Source: Novipirellula galeiformis
GTDB lineage: Bacteria; Planctomycetota; Planctomycetia; Pirellulales; Pirellulaceae
Assembly (NCBI RefSeq): GCF_007860095.1
Contig: NZ_SJPT01000008.1
Span: 171,461-235,460, forward strand
DNA length: 64,000 nucleotides
Direction of reading: 5' to 3'
The number at the start of each line of letters is the position of its first letter. The first letter of the stretch is position 1. The position numbers and the translations under genes were made by a program. This document shows, in pieces, positions 45,898-56,356 of the stretch. The notes under the pieces were generated by a model. The model saw only the letters and a program-made list of their open reading frames with translations. It was not told the origin of the DNA and did no database searches.

Positions 45898-46241
45898 TCG
45901 CAGCCTGATTTGCGAAAATGGCGGCCAGGGGACTTCGTTTTTTGTCTTCTCTGCTTCGCAAAATGGTCTGACGGGGAGGCGATGATATCGGCGGAGGGGG
46001 ATCGAAAACCCGTAAATCCGTTGCTGGTGTCGCTTTCGGGACGCTTTTATTCGCGATGGATTCCGCTGATGGCGGGGGTTGGTGCGGGTTAAGACGATTG
46101 GGTATGACAAACATACCTAGACTGGTGGATAAACTTTGGCTTTCGAAGTAGAAGACACCGACCGTTGTGAACGTGCGTCCTAAGGTTTTATCGATGCCCT
46201 CGGGTGAGGGTGGCGATGAGAGTTTCATAGGCACATGTATC
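45898..46241. other. Intergenic stretch before the HD-GYP gene
   Basis: Nothing gene-like is supported in 344 bases. The HD-GYP frame remains open back to a GTG at 46167, but that extension has no homology and no ribosome site. Confidence 0.4.
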
Positions 46242-47192
46242 ATGCTCGCTGTGGATTACCTACCGATTAGTGTCGCGACTTTGCTTCCCGCAAAGACGGT
46301 GGGACTCGATCTGTTCCAAAGGGAACAAGATTCAGGTCGGTACGTTCTATACCGTGGAGCAACTTACCCTCTGACGCTGGATGATCTTGAGCGACTACGC
46401 GGTCGCGGGATTCATCTGTTGTATATCGGGAAAGATTCCGGACCACGCTACCAAGCGTACCTCCGGCGTCTATTGGATACCGACTTGGGAGCCGTCGACG
46501 TCGCGCCCCAATTGCAAGCGGGCGCCTTGAATGAGGTGGTTCTCGATTCCCTGAGATCCGCATTTGGTAGTCGCGATTTAAATGAAGCTGTGGCAACGAT
46601 TAGCCAACTAGGTGCTTTGACCGCCGAGATCATTACACGCGACGAATTCGCTGCGAGTGACCTGTTTCGTGTCCTCCATCACGACTACGCAACCTTTACT
46701 CATTCCACTAACGTCGCGTTTTATGCGGCGATGTTGGCGGCCGGTTTGGGGTACTCCGCAGAAGAGGTTGAGCAAATCACGACTGGCGGTCTGTTGCACG
46801 ATCTCGGCAAGCTCGACATTGATGATCGAATCTTATCCAAGCCTGGGCGGCTCGATGAATGGGAGTTTCGACAAGTCAAGCGGCACCCCGGTTTGGGGTT
46901 TCGTAAGTTGGCCAAGCGAACCGATTTGAATGAGGGTCAATTGTTGATGGTCTATCAACATCACGAGCGAATGGATGGGCATGGGTATCCGGTAGGATGC
47001 GTCGGCTCGGAAATTCATCCATGGGCAAAGATTTGTGCGGTGGTGGATGTGTTTGAAGCATTGACCAGCCAGCGTCCTTACCGAAAACCTTTATCGCGTA
47101 ACAAGGCCCTTGAGGTGCTTGAGCGAGAAGGTTCCGCGTCATTCGATCTCGAGGTGTTGGAATGTTGGAAGTCGATTATTCTCAGCGCCTAA
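46242..47192 (+). CDS. HD-GYP domain protein (cyclic di-GMP phosphodiesterase)
   Basis: About 316 residues. An N-terminal domain of some 130 residues (LPAKTVGLDLFQRE, DDLERLRGRGIHLLYIG) is DUF3391-like. The HD-GYP domain has HSTNVAFYAAMLA, the metal pair in GGLLHDLGKLDIDDRIL, and HHERMDGHGYPVG, the GYP signature, then KICAVVDVFEALTSQRPYR. It hydrolyses c-di-GMP. The PilZ gene overlaps its 3' end by 31 bases. ATG 46242 was chosen as the first Met at the conserved domain edge; the GTG at 46167 is an alternative. Confidence 0.9.
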   Translation: MLAVDYLPISVATLLPAKTVGLDLFQREQDSGRYVLYRGATYPLTLDDLERLRGRGIHLLYIGKDSGPRYQAYLRRLLDTDLGAVDVAPQLQAGALNEVVLDSLRSAFGSRDLNEAVATISQLGALTAEIITRDEFAASDLFRVLHHDYATFTHSTNVAFYAAMLAAGLGYSAEEVEQITTGGLLHDLGKLDIDDRILSKPGRLDEWEFRQVKRHPGLGFRKLAKRTDLNEGQLLMVYQHHERMDGHGYPVGCVGSEIHPWAKICAVVDVFEALTSQRPYRKPLSRNKALEVLEREGSASFDLEVLECWKSIILSA

Positions 47193-47614
47193 ATTTGCTG
47201 ATAGAACAAGTGCAATGGGACATCCAGATGCCGGACGAATTGTCCCGTTACTTCGCGAGTAACGGTGAGGCGTCGGCGTCGTTTCCCAATGATGAGCGTA
47301 GCAATCAACGGATTAGCATTCGCACACGCTCGCTGGCTTGGTCCGAAGTTTCCTTGCCGTTCCGGCTGCGAGCGAGTGACCCGATTGGGATTTATACTCG
47401 AGATTTTTCCAGGACCGGAGCGGGGTTTTTAGCGTCCATCCAATTTTACCCCGAGGAAGAGTTGCGGATCGTGTTGCCCACATTTTGGGTGCGGGTGCGA
47501 ATTACACGGGTGCGACGCATCAACGAGCAATGTTACGAAACCGGCGCGACGCTGCTGCGGAAGTACGATCCCAGCGCTGAGGCGTTTATGCCTAGGGAGG
47601 CGACGGTTGCTTAG
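47162..47614 (+). CDS. PilZ domain protein (cyclic di-GMP receptor)
   Basis: 150 residues. After a helical N-terminus comes a PilZ-like beta-barrel with an arginine cluster ERSNQRISIRTR (RxxxR-type motif) and YTRDFSRTGAGFLA (DxSxxG), the two halves of the c-di-GMP binding site. It starts within the HD-GYP gene (31-base overlap), so the enzyme that degrades the messenger and a protein that reads it are made together. The output target is not encoded nearby. Confidence 0.75.
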   Translation: MLEVDYSQRLNLLIEQVQWDIQMPDELSRYFASNGEASASFPNDERSNQRISIRTRSLAWSEVSLPFRLRASDPIGIYTRDFSRTGAGFLASIQFYPEEELRIVLPTFWVRVRITRVRRINEQCYETGATLLRKYDPSAEAFMPREATVA

Positions 47615-47655
47615 CAACACCGCCGCCCATCGCCTGCGGATGAAATCAGCACTCG

Positions 47656-49974
47656 CTACGGGTTGGAAACCACCGTCACATTGTCGATGAAGATTTCCGC
47701 ATTGGTGGCGTTACCAAACAACCCTGGGCTGCCCCTTCGGTTGGGAGCTTCATCGATTGCCGTTAACGTCCATTCGTTTGGCTCGCTTTGATCGCGTGGC
47801 CACACTTTGGCTCGAATGATTGCGTTGGTGCTTTCCACTTTGGTTTGCACCTTCAACGTGTACCAAGTGTCGGCTTTCCAGTCGAGCGATACGCTTTTCG
47901 CCATTCGCAGTTGCGCGGCCCAGGTGCGAATTTGTAGTTGCTGAGACTCGCCCATCAAATCGAGCGTGTAGCGTCCATTGATCAGACCGATGTCGGGCAG
48001 TTTCGCGGTGTTCGCGGCCGCTTTGACATCCGCCGTGACGGTGTAGTCATGTAGGTCCGCTGGCCCCATCCAGGTTTGGCTGCGGGTTCCTTTAGGGATC
48101 GTGGTGATTTTGACGATGGCGGGGTTGCCGTCGATTTTGCGTGCTTCATGGCGATAGCGAGCACCGATCCAAGTCACCGGAACTTCGTTCGATGCGAAGT
48201 CAAACTTCCAGGGCAGAGCCGGGATCACTCTTAGCCGAGCTTGTTGAGTGATTGCTCCACTTCGTACGGTGATGATCGCAGCTTGATGGGTGTTGGCGCC
48301 GGACGAATGGAATACGCCCTCCGAGTCGACCGTGCCACCATCGCCGGAAACCGCGAATTCGAGATCCGTAGGTAATGATTCGAGCCGTTGACCGAGGGTG
48401 TTAAACGCAACCACCTTTAAAGGCAGTTCGCTGCCTTGGCGAACGATCGCTTCGGCCGGAATCAGTTGCAATTGAGCGACTTGGGTGTCTTCGCTGGTGG
48501 CGACTTCGGCGGGGGCTGATTCGCTCGCCTCCGGACCCATTGCGGGTTTGAGGCCTTCGGATCCGAGACAGAACAAGCCGCCGGTGGTGGGCAAGTAAAT
48601 TCGTCCATGGGACACGATTGGGGATCCGCCTACGTCGTGACCGCTGGGCAAGCGGACCTTGAACCGCGTCGTGACTCCGTCATCGCTGGGCTCTAACACG
48701 TAGAAATAGCCTGTTGCGGTGCAAGCATAAATTTTCCCATCGGCGTACAACAGACTGCCTCGCATCGCCGTACCAAGCTTCAGTGGCTTGCCAATTGCTT
48801 TACCGCTTTCGGCATCCAATACATGCAGCCGCGATGAATCTTCGACCACGTAAATCCGGTCGTTGACCTTCAGAGGTGAGCTCTTTCCAACCGTCAATTC
48901 TTCGGTGCGCCATCGTTCCGCCGATGCCGATTCGAGTGACGCGAACGGGGCATTGATTTGTACCACCGCTCCCATTGCGGTGCCGACGGGGTTCTCTTCA
49001 CCATGAGCGGCGTAGACCTTGCCTTGGTGATCCACGGTGACGCTGGTGTTGACCCCGCGGCGCGAAAGCAATTCGTGCCAAAGCACCTTGCCGGTGCGAG
49101 GTTGGATTCCGTGAATCGTACCGTCGCCTGAACCGGTGACCAAAACTTGTTGCCCATTGATCACCGCGATGGTGGGAGTGCTATAGGTGGTGTCTTCGGG
49201 CAGCGGACGCGTGCTGGTGATCCAAACCAAGTCGCCGTTGGTTTTGTCAAAGGCCATGAATCGGTGTGCCGGTCGTGCGGTTTCGTCCCAGCCGGTGGTC
49301 ACGCCGCTAATGATGACAAGGTTTTCAAACACGACCGGTGAGTTCGTGCGCCCACCGTAGGTGCTTAGCATTCCGTATTCTTCGCTCAACGAGCGTTCCC
49401 AGATCGTTTTTCCGGTTTCGCCATCGATGCAATTCAGTAAACAGCAAGCCCCCAGTGCGTAAACGCGATTGGTTTCGGGGTCGCCACAAACGTTGGACCA
49501 TCCGACTCGTTCGGCCGGAACGTCCGAGAGAAAGACGTTGTAAATGTTCTCCCAGATCAACTCGCCCGTGACGGCATCGAGACAGATGACTTTCTCGGCG
49601 TCTTTGGGGGTGCCTGGTGAATCGCGAACGATCGTGTAAAGTCGTCCGTGCATCACGATCGGAGTGGAGATGCCTGCGGCCGCTTCGCTCTTCCACAGCA
49701 CGTTGCTGCCCTTGCCGCCTTTGGGATTGAACTTTTCGATCAGCCCCGTTTCGCGGGAGGTGCTGTTTTGCTGAGGACCTCGCCAATTAGGCCAATCCAT
49801 TGGGTCGATGTCCGCCGCGGATGCGGAAGGGGCGCCGAGCGTGATCGCAAACAGGGCGGCCGAGAGGGCGAGCGTGAAGCGGGTGGGAAAAAATCGCAGG
49901 TGGACGTGGTTGCGTTGCGACGCAAAAGTGTCCAAGAGATGCCAGTGAGCCACAGAACGGGTATCCGACAACAT
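47656..49974 (-). CDS. Exported PQQ-type beta-propeller protein
   Basis: About 772 residues. A signal peptide (LALSAALFAITLGAPSASA) is followed by DWPNWRGPQQNSTS and the blades of an eight-bladed quinoprotein-like propeller (for example KVICLDAVTGELIWENIY, NCIDGETGKTIWERSL). The Trp-docking repeats are there, but I see no dehydrogenase active site, so it is probably a binding protein. An Ig-like region (about 540-620) and a concanavalin-like C-terminal domain (DYTVTADVKAAA...) follow. The start is uncertain: 49974 is used, with codons open to 50115. Confidence 0.8.
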   Translation of the reverse strand: MLSDTRSVAHWHLLDTFASQRNHVHLRFFPTRFTLALSAALFAITLGAPSASAADIDPMDWPNWRGPQQNSTSRETGLIEKFNPKGGKGSNVLWKSEAAAGISTPIVMHGRLYTIVRDSPGTPKDAEKVICLDAVTGELIWENIYNVFLSDVPAERVGWSNVCGDPETNRVYALGACCLLNCIDGETGKTIWERSLSEEYGMLSTYGGRTNSPVVFENLVIISGVTTGWDETARPAHRFMAFDKTNGDLVWITSTRPLPEDTTYSTPTIAVINGQQVLVTGSGDGTIHGIQPRTGKVLWHELLSRRGVNTSVTVDHQGKVYAAHGEENPVGTAMGAVVQINAPFASLESASAERWRTEELTVGKSSPLKVNDRIYVVEDSSRLHVLDAESGKAIGKPLKLGTAMRGSLLYADGKIYACTATGYFYVLEPSDDGVTTRFKVRLPSGHDVGGSPIVSHGRIYLPTTGGLFCLGSEGLKPAMGPEASESAPAEVATSEDTQVAQLQLIPAEAIVRQGSELPLKVVAFNTLGQRLESLPTDLEFAVSGDGGTVDSEGVFHSSGANTHQAAIITVRSGAITQQARLRVIPALPWKFDFASNEVPVTWIGARYRHEARKIDGNPAIVKITTIPKGTRSQTWMGPADLHDYTVTADVKAAANTAKLPDIGLINGRYTLDLMGESQQLQIRTWAAQLRMAKSVSLDWKADTWYTLKVQTKVESTNAIIRAKVWPRDQSEPNEWTLTAIDEAPNRRGSPGLFGNATNAEIFIDNVTVVSNP

Positions 49975-50145
49975 GGTGAGTGACGTGACGGAACGATTGC
50001 CGTCTCCACGCGAGCGCCGCGTGAACCAACCGGGGCCGCTTGTCAAGCGTTGTGCAAGCCCAGTCATCTTCGTCATTTGACGATTGATAATTGATGCGAG
50101 CGGTCGCAATGTCAAGGGAGCGAATCAAGAAACAAGGGAACTCAA

Positions 50146-51126
50146 GTGCAAAAACAATTTGACGTCATGGGAATCGGGGTCTCGGTCCTCGACACCGTCA
50201 TGGTGGTCGATGGTTTTCCCGCCGAGGAATCGGTGGTGCGTGCTCAACAGCGAGCCGTAGGGATCGGTGGCGGCATTGCCGTAGCCACGGCGACCGTCGG
50301 AGCGCTCGGTGGTCGTGCCGCGTTTGCCGATTTGCTCGGGTTTGATCCGATGTCCGAGTCGATTTTGGCCGCGCTCCGCGCCGCTGCGGTGGATGTGCAA
50401 TGGGTCCAACAAGTTGAGGGCCAAGCCGCTTCGGTGGCCACCATTTGGGTCAACGCCGCTTCGGCGTCCGCGTCGCGAACGATCGTCTTTGCACCGGCAA
50501 ACGATCGGGAACTACCTTGGAGCGACGAATTGGCGAGAGGGGTGGCTGCAGCCAAAATCCTGCACCTCAATGGGCGACACTTGCAAACTTGTTTGCGGGC
50601 CATTGAGGTTGCCAAACAACACGGCACGTTGGTTTCGTTTGATGGCGGTGCCCATCGCTACCGCAACGAGGTCCTGCCGCTTGTCCGAGCGAGTGACCTT
50701 TTGATTGTGTCCGAGCATTTTGCTCACGCCCATTTCCATGCCCAGACAAAATCCAGCTGCCACGTTGCACCCGCCGAGCTTGTTGCGTTTCTGCAAGCGG
50801 AGTTCGGTTCACGTTGCGTGGGGGTGACATGTGGCGAGCGGGGCAGTTGGATTGCCCAGCGTGATGAGACGCCATGGCATCAACCGGCAACGCAGGTCAC
50901 CTCGGTTCGAGACACGACCGGTTGTGGCGACACGTATCACGGTGCGTTTCTGTTCGCCTTCTCCAAGGGATTCTCGACGCGCGAGTGTGCTCGGGTCGCG
51001 TCGCTCGTTGCTGCGCAAAACGCGACCGAATTAGGAGCGTTTGCATTGGATGCCAAGCAGGTTTCCGCGATGCTGACGTCGCATGCAACGGAGGGACTGC
51101 AGCGGCGGTTGGGGAAACGGCATTAA
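50146..51126 (+). CDS. PfkB family carbohydrate kinase
   Basis: Ribokinase-fold kinase of 326 residues. MGIGVSVLDTVMVVDGFP opens the fold; GIGGGIAVATATVGALGG holds the substrate region (GG followed by A-x-A rather than A-x-N-x-A); the anion hole and catalytic Asp are in RDTTGCGDTYHGAFL. Substrate is not clear (sugar or nucleoside). Start is GTG 50146, with AAGGGAA upstream. It diverges from the propeller gene on the left, and another propeller gene follows on the right. Confidence 0.88.
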   Translation: MQKQFDVMGIGVSVLDTVMVVDGFPAEESVVRAQQRAVGIGGGIAVATATVGALGGRAAFADLLGFDPMSESILAALRAAAVDVQWVQQVEGQAASVATIWVNAASASASRTIVFAPANDRELPWSDELARGVAAAKILHLNGRHLQTCLRAIEVAKQHGTLVSFDGGAHRYRNEVLPLVRASDLLIVSEHFAHAHFHAQTKSSCHVAPAELVAFLQAEFGSRCVGVTCGERGSWIAQRDETPWHQPATQVTSVRDTTGCGDTYHGAFLFAFSKGFSTRECARVASLVAAQNATELGAFALDAKQVSAMLTSHATEGLQRRLGKRH

Positions 51127-51427
51127 TCCAAGGGGGGCGCGATCCGAAATTGATCGTCGTTGCTATTGGGAATTTGCACCAGCGCGTGCCCCGTTACAAA
51201 TGCTAGGGGGCTTGCCGAGTGCGGGCTTGCGAAGTGCTTTCGCCAACACTGACGCCTTTCGCTCCTCGCAAACATTCGTTAAATCAACGGTATCGCTCGG
51301 TTTTTGGGCAAAGGGGCGTTCGCAGCCGAATCGCGGGCCAGCGGAACCTGGGGACGCTTAGCGGGTTAAAACGAGCGATGGCCTCGCTGACTTGCACTTC
51401 ATCTTTCTTGCTTTTGGGACTGTTTTT
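51127..51427. other. Intergenic stretch before the second propeller gene
   Basis: About 300 bases. I see no gene, hairpin or promoter that I would defend. The frame of the next gene is open to a TTG at 51392, but the signal peptide starts at 51428. Confidence 0.4.
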
Positions 51428-52867
51428 GTGAGATTACCCTATTTCATCGCGTCTGCTGCATCTGCCTTGATCGTTTGCATGGGCGTTCCCAGTTCGGCCC
51501 AGGAATTGGGTTGGCCGCGTTGGCGTGGACCCAATGCGTCGGGAGCGGCGAGCAATGGCAATCCGCCGATTCAGTGGAGCGAAACCGAGAACATCCGCTG
51601 GAAAATTGAGGTGCCCGGCGTGGGGAGCTCGACCCCGATTGTGCTCGGCGACCGCGTTTATGTCGCCACCGCGGTGAAGACCGGTCGGGTGAACGAAGGA
51701 GCGGACGCGACGGCGGCGGAAAGTGAATCCGGGGCGTCCGAATCGCAGCGAGCTGAGCGTAGTGACGCTCGTCCTGGTAGAGAGCGGGCCGGTAGAGAGC
51801 GGGCCGGTGGCGTTGGACGCGGCGGGCGTGGCGGCGGCGGACGTCGTTCCGGGGGTGGAGCGGCACCAAACCATTACTACGCGTTCATGGTTCTGGCTTA
51901 CGAGCGAGCAACCGGAGCGGAGGTATGGCGGAGCACGCTTACTGAGCAAGTGCCTCACGAGGCGGGGCATAACACGAACACGTTTGCATCGGCGTCGCCG
52001 GTTAGCGACGGCGAGCGGTTGTATGTGTCCTTCGGGTCGCGCGGCGTGTACTGTTTGGATCTAAGCGGAAAAACATTGTGGACTCGCGATCTTGGCAAGA
52101 TGCAGACACGATCCCAATTTGGCGAAGGAAGTTCGCCCGCGATTTTCCACGAAACGCTTGTGGTTCCCTTCGATCACGAAGGCGAATCGTTCATCGTGGC
52201 GCTCGATGCCAAATCGGGTGAAGAAAAGTGGCGTCAAAATCGCGACGAGCGAACGACTTGGGCGACCCCTTTGATCACCGAGTTTAACGGACGCACTCAA
52301 GTCATCACCAACGGCAGCAATCGGGTTCGCAGTTACGATTTGGCAACGGGAGAATTGATTTGGCAGTGTGGTGGCCAAGCGGGCAACCCGATTCCATCCC
52401 CGGTCCGATTTGAAGACAACGTGATTGTGATGACCGGGTTTCGGGGTTACGCGATTTACTCGATCCCGTTGAGCTCCAAAGGAGATATCACCGACAGCGA
52501 GACGATCACTTGGATCGAAGAAGACGCCGCGCCGTATGTGCCATCGCCGCTGCTGTATCAAGGCCAGCTCTATTTCGTCAAAGCCAACAACGGCGTACTG
52601 GTTTCACGCGATGCCAAAACGGGCGAATTGCGGATCGATCAAACCCGGCTGCCCGATATCTCGACCGTTTATGCGTCTCCCGTTGCGGCGAATGGCCATG
52701 TTTATCTGACCGGCCGTGACGGCATGACGTTGGTTTTGAAGCATGGTGATTCGTTTGAGGTGCTTGCCAAGAACAAGCTTGACGAAGAGATTGATGCCTC
52801 GGCGGCGATTGTCGGTGACGAGATCTTCTTTCGCGGCAAGCAGCACCTATACTGTGTCGCCAAGTAG
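51428..52867 (+). CDS. Exported PQQ-like beta-propeller protein
   Basis: About 479 residues. A signal peptide (LPYFIASAASALIVCMGVP) ends before SSAQELGWPRWRGPNASG, the propeller entry motif shared with the protein at 47656. Blades follow (VLAYERATGAEVWRSTLT, YDLATGELIWQCGG). A Gly/Arg-rich insert (about residues 107-145; GRGGRGGGGRRSGGGAA) breaks the first blade and may bind nucleic acid or polyanions, or just be a flexible loop. The start is GTG 51428. The stop codon lies in a tandem 14-bp repeat. Confidence 0.82.
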   Translation: MRLPYFIASAASALIVCMGVPSSAQELGWPRWRGPNASGAASNGNPPIQWSETENIRWKIEVPGVGSSTPIVLGDRVYVATAVKTGRVNEGADATAAESESGASESQRAERSDARPGRERAGRERAGGVGRGGRGGGGRRSGGGAAPNHYYAFMVLAYERATGAEVWRSTLTEQVPHEAGHNTNTFASASPVSDGERLYVSFGSRGVYCLDLSGKTLWTRDLGKMQTRSQFGEGSSPAIFHETLVVPFDHEGESFIVALDAKSGEEKWRQNRDERTTWATPLITEFNGRTQVITNGSNRVRSYDLATGELIWQCGGQAGNPIPSPVRFEDNVIVMTGFRGYAIYSIPLSSKGDITDSETITWIEEDAAPYVPSPLLYQGQLYFVKANNGVLVSRDAKTGELRIDQTRLPDISTVYASPVAANGHVYLTGRDGMTLVLKHGDSFEVLAKNKLDEEIDASAAIVGDEIFFRGKQHLYCVAK

Positions 52868-52894
52868 GTGTCGCCAAGTAGGTGTCGCCAAATT
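52854..52894. repeat. 14-bp tandem repeat spanning a stop codon
   Basis: GTGTCGCCAAGTAG occurs twice exactly (52854, 52868), and a third, partly matching copy follows at 52882. The TAG of the first copy is the stop of the propeller gene. Since 14 is not a multiple of three, later copies are out of frame. Confidence 0.85.
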
Positions 52895-52965
52895 GAAATG
52901 AGGGTTGCCTTTTGAGTTGCATGAAACTTTTGTGTTGCATGAAAGCGGTGCTCCCCATCAACGTC

Positions 52966-52993
52966 GCCTCACGCCTCACGCCTCACGCCTCAC
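52966..52993. repeat. Four tandem 7-bp repeats
   Basis: The heptamer GCCTCAC is repeated four times head to tail. Nearby, TTGCATGAAA occurs twice about 19 bases apart (near 52917 and 52935). All lie in the short gap before the DUF6985-like gene. Confidence 0.85.
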
Positions 52994-53045
52994 GATCTCG
53001 TGGGCGTTGTCCAATTTGTACTTCCATCGCTGTCAGAAACCGTAG

Positions 53046-54236
53046 ATGAAAAAAACGATCCAAATCGAAGGTCTCTCGTTCACTCGTGGTGAGGATGGGG
53101 ATGGCTGGTGTTGTGAAACGAGCCTGAACGGCTGGAACGGTCCCGAGAAGCCTTGCGATGTGGTGATCGAGATCGACACGGACGACGAGTTTTCCTGGGC
53201 GGCGTCGGACGTCGAGCGACAACCGACCGAGGCTCAGGTCGCGGCCGTGAAATTTTTGCTGGAAAATCAGTCGCGAATCATCGAGCGAGTGCTTGATGCG
53301 TCGTTGTGTTGGGCGCGTTATTTCATGCAAAACAACGAAGATTGGTTCGACGACGATGATGCCATCGAAAGTCTTGCGGATCTGCGCGACAACTTGGGGG
53401 GACTCGATATTTTGGTCCGTCCGCAAGCCGTTGATGGATTTGCCTGGATCGGCTTCAGTACCGACTGCGAATGGGACGAAGAGCACGGGCTTGGTATCGC
53501 GGTTTGGAAAGACATCGTGATCGATGTCGGGCAGGCTGATGTTTCGTTTTCAACGCCTTGTGGCGGATTTGACGAAGTGTTGCCCGTCGAAGAAAAGGAG
53601 ATTCGTGAACATCTTTTGAGTTCGCTTGAAGAGCAGGAGCAGCAAGCCGAAGCGGCATACCTCGCGTCGCTTCCCGACAGCGTCAAGTTGGTCCATGCGA
53701 TTTGTATCGGGGATGGCGACGAAGTGCAGCGGCTGAAGCAGGGCGGTGCCAAGGTCAGCGAGGTTCCCGCACAGTTTCCCGCACCCATCTTTATGGCGAT
53801 TCAGTCGCAAGACCCCACGGTGGTTGCAGCAATCATCGACGAAGGGGCGTCGTTGTCGGTCAAAAACGAAGAGGGCCAGACGCCGGTCGAATTCGCAGAA
53901 CAAATGGTGGAAAACTTCAAAATCACGGCGCGGATGCAAGCCGGGGATACCGATGCGATCAACGCCATGCTGGGCGGTTTGTTGGGTGGGGACAGCAGTG
54001 ATCCGCTGCAATCGATCCAAGACACGCTCGATGAAATCCGTGGTCTCGGAGGTGAGTTTGCCGAAGCCGCCCAGGACATGGGTGAGTTGTTTGACGCATT
54101 GACCGGCGAATTGCCGTCCAGGGTTGACGGGGGACCGGCGCCGCGGGACGCATCGCATGATGATCCTCGGCAAGCCACGCTCGATACGCTTGAGCAATGG
54201 CAGCAAATTTTAAAAACGCTGAAGCAGTCAACGTAA
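53046..54236 (+). CDS. DUF6985-like protein with ankyrin-type repeats
   Basis: 396 residues, cytoplasmic. The N-terminal half resembles DUF6985: IDTDDEFSWAASDVERQPT, then GFSTDCEWDEEHGLGIAVW. This domain is found with polymorphic-toxin immunity-like proteins, but its function is unknown. Residues 215-300 look like ankyrin-type repeats (LVHAICIGDGDEVQRLKQGG; IFMAIQSQDPTVVAAIIDEG). The C-terminal part is helical and acidic. Homology calls are from memory of the pattern and moderate in strength. ATG 53046; no clear ribosome site. No toxin gene is adjacent. Confidence 0.7.
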   Translation: MKKTIQIEGLSFTRGEDGDGWCCETSLNGWNGPEKPCDVVIEIDTDDEFSWAASDVERQPTEAQVAAVKFLLENQSRIIERVLDASLCWARYFMQNNEDWFDDDDAIESLADLRDNLGGLDILVRPQAVDGFAWIGFSTDCEWDEEHGLGIAVWKDIVIDVGQADVSFSTPCGGFDEVLPVEEKEIREHLLSSLEEQEQQAEAAYLASLPDSVKLVHAICIGDGDEVQRLKQGGAKVSEVPAQFPAPIFMAIQSQDPTVVAAIIDEGASLSVKNEEGQTPVEFAEQMVENFKITARMQAGDTDAINAMLGGLLGGDSSDPLQSIQDTLDEIRGLGGEFAEAAQDMGELFDALTGELPSRVDGGPAPRDASHDDPRQATLDTLEQWQQILKTLKQST

Positions 54237-54290
54237 TTCGCGGCACGCGTAATGGGATAACCAAGCGTCGTGCGGTGAAGCTCGGTTGCG

Positions 54291-55015
54291 TTAGCGGGCG
54301 TCGGTTAGCTGCATGATGCGAATTGGATGCTCGGGATCGTCGGCCAATTCAATCTTGTGCTCGGTGTAAAGCCAATCGTGTTTTTGGATCCATTCGCGGA
54401 ATTCATTCGCGATAAAACGGTAGGGATCGCTCAACAGTACCTGGCCACCGGGGGCGAGGTGTTGACGCAAGCAAACGTCGAGCTCGGGCCACAATTGACG
54501 CAGGTACGTCACGTCCGAGCCCAAAATGATCGGAAAGGATTGGTCTTCGATCTTGTCGATTCCGAATCGCAATCGTTGGATGGTGCATTGGTCTCGTTGT
54601 TCCCACACACTCATCCGGACAAGCAGCAAAGGGTCGTCAACGCCATCGGTTAGTGTGACTTGGGCACCTCGCAGCATCGCAGCGATTCCCGCATGTCCCG
54701 TGCCGCAACCCAGTTCAAGCACCGGAGTGTCTTTGATCTCCACTTGATCGAGGAAGCGGTCGAGCCCCGCAGCGGCTCGCCACGTGGTAGCCCAGAACGG
54801 GTCGATGACACCCTCTTCCCCCGCATCTTGACGCTCGCATGCGTCGATCAACATGGCATCGGGATCCGATGCAACGGCGAGTTTAAAAGGCTGGTCGGCA
54901 ATGGAAATCTCGTCCCATTTCCAAGCAAATTTTTCGCTTACCGCTGAGGTCAATTGGTCGAGTGTCGTGTTTTCGAGATCGGAATTCATGATCATGTTAT
55001 CGCGGGAATATGGCA

Positions 55016-55016
<1 letters not shown>
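54291..55016 (-). CDS. Class I methyltransferase, METTL/lysine-methyltransferase type
   Basis: About 241 residues. IDPFWATTWRAAAGLDRFL, VLELGCGTGHAGIAAMLRGAQ (SAM motif I) and ILGSDVTYLRQLW are typical of the seven-strand methyltransferases that modify protein lysines, such as METTL21-type and ETFB enzymes. The target is not known. The start ATG overlaps the hemB stop (TAATG), so it is coupled to hemB. Later Met codons at 54995 and 54989 are possible starts. Confidence 0.82.

Positions 55017-56356
<1,340 letters not shown>

Noticed and set aside
46167-46241. Start of the HD-GYP gene at GTG 46167
   Set aside because: No ribosome site and no homology before 46242, though I cannot exclude it.
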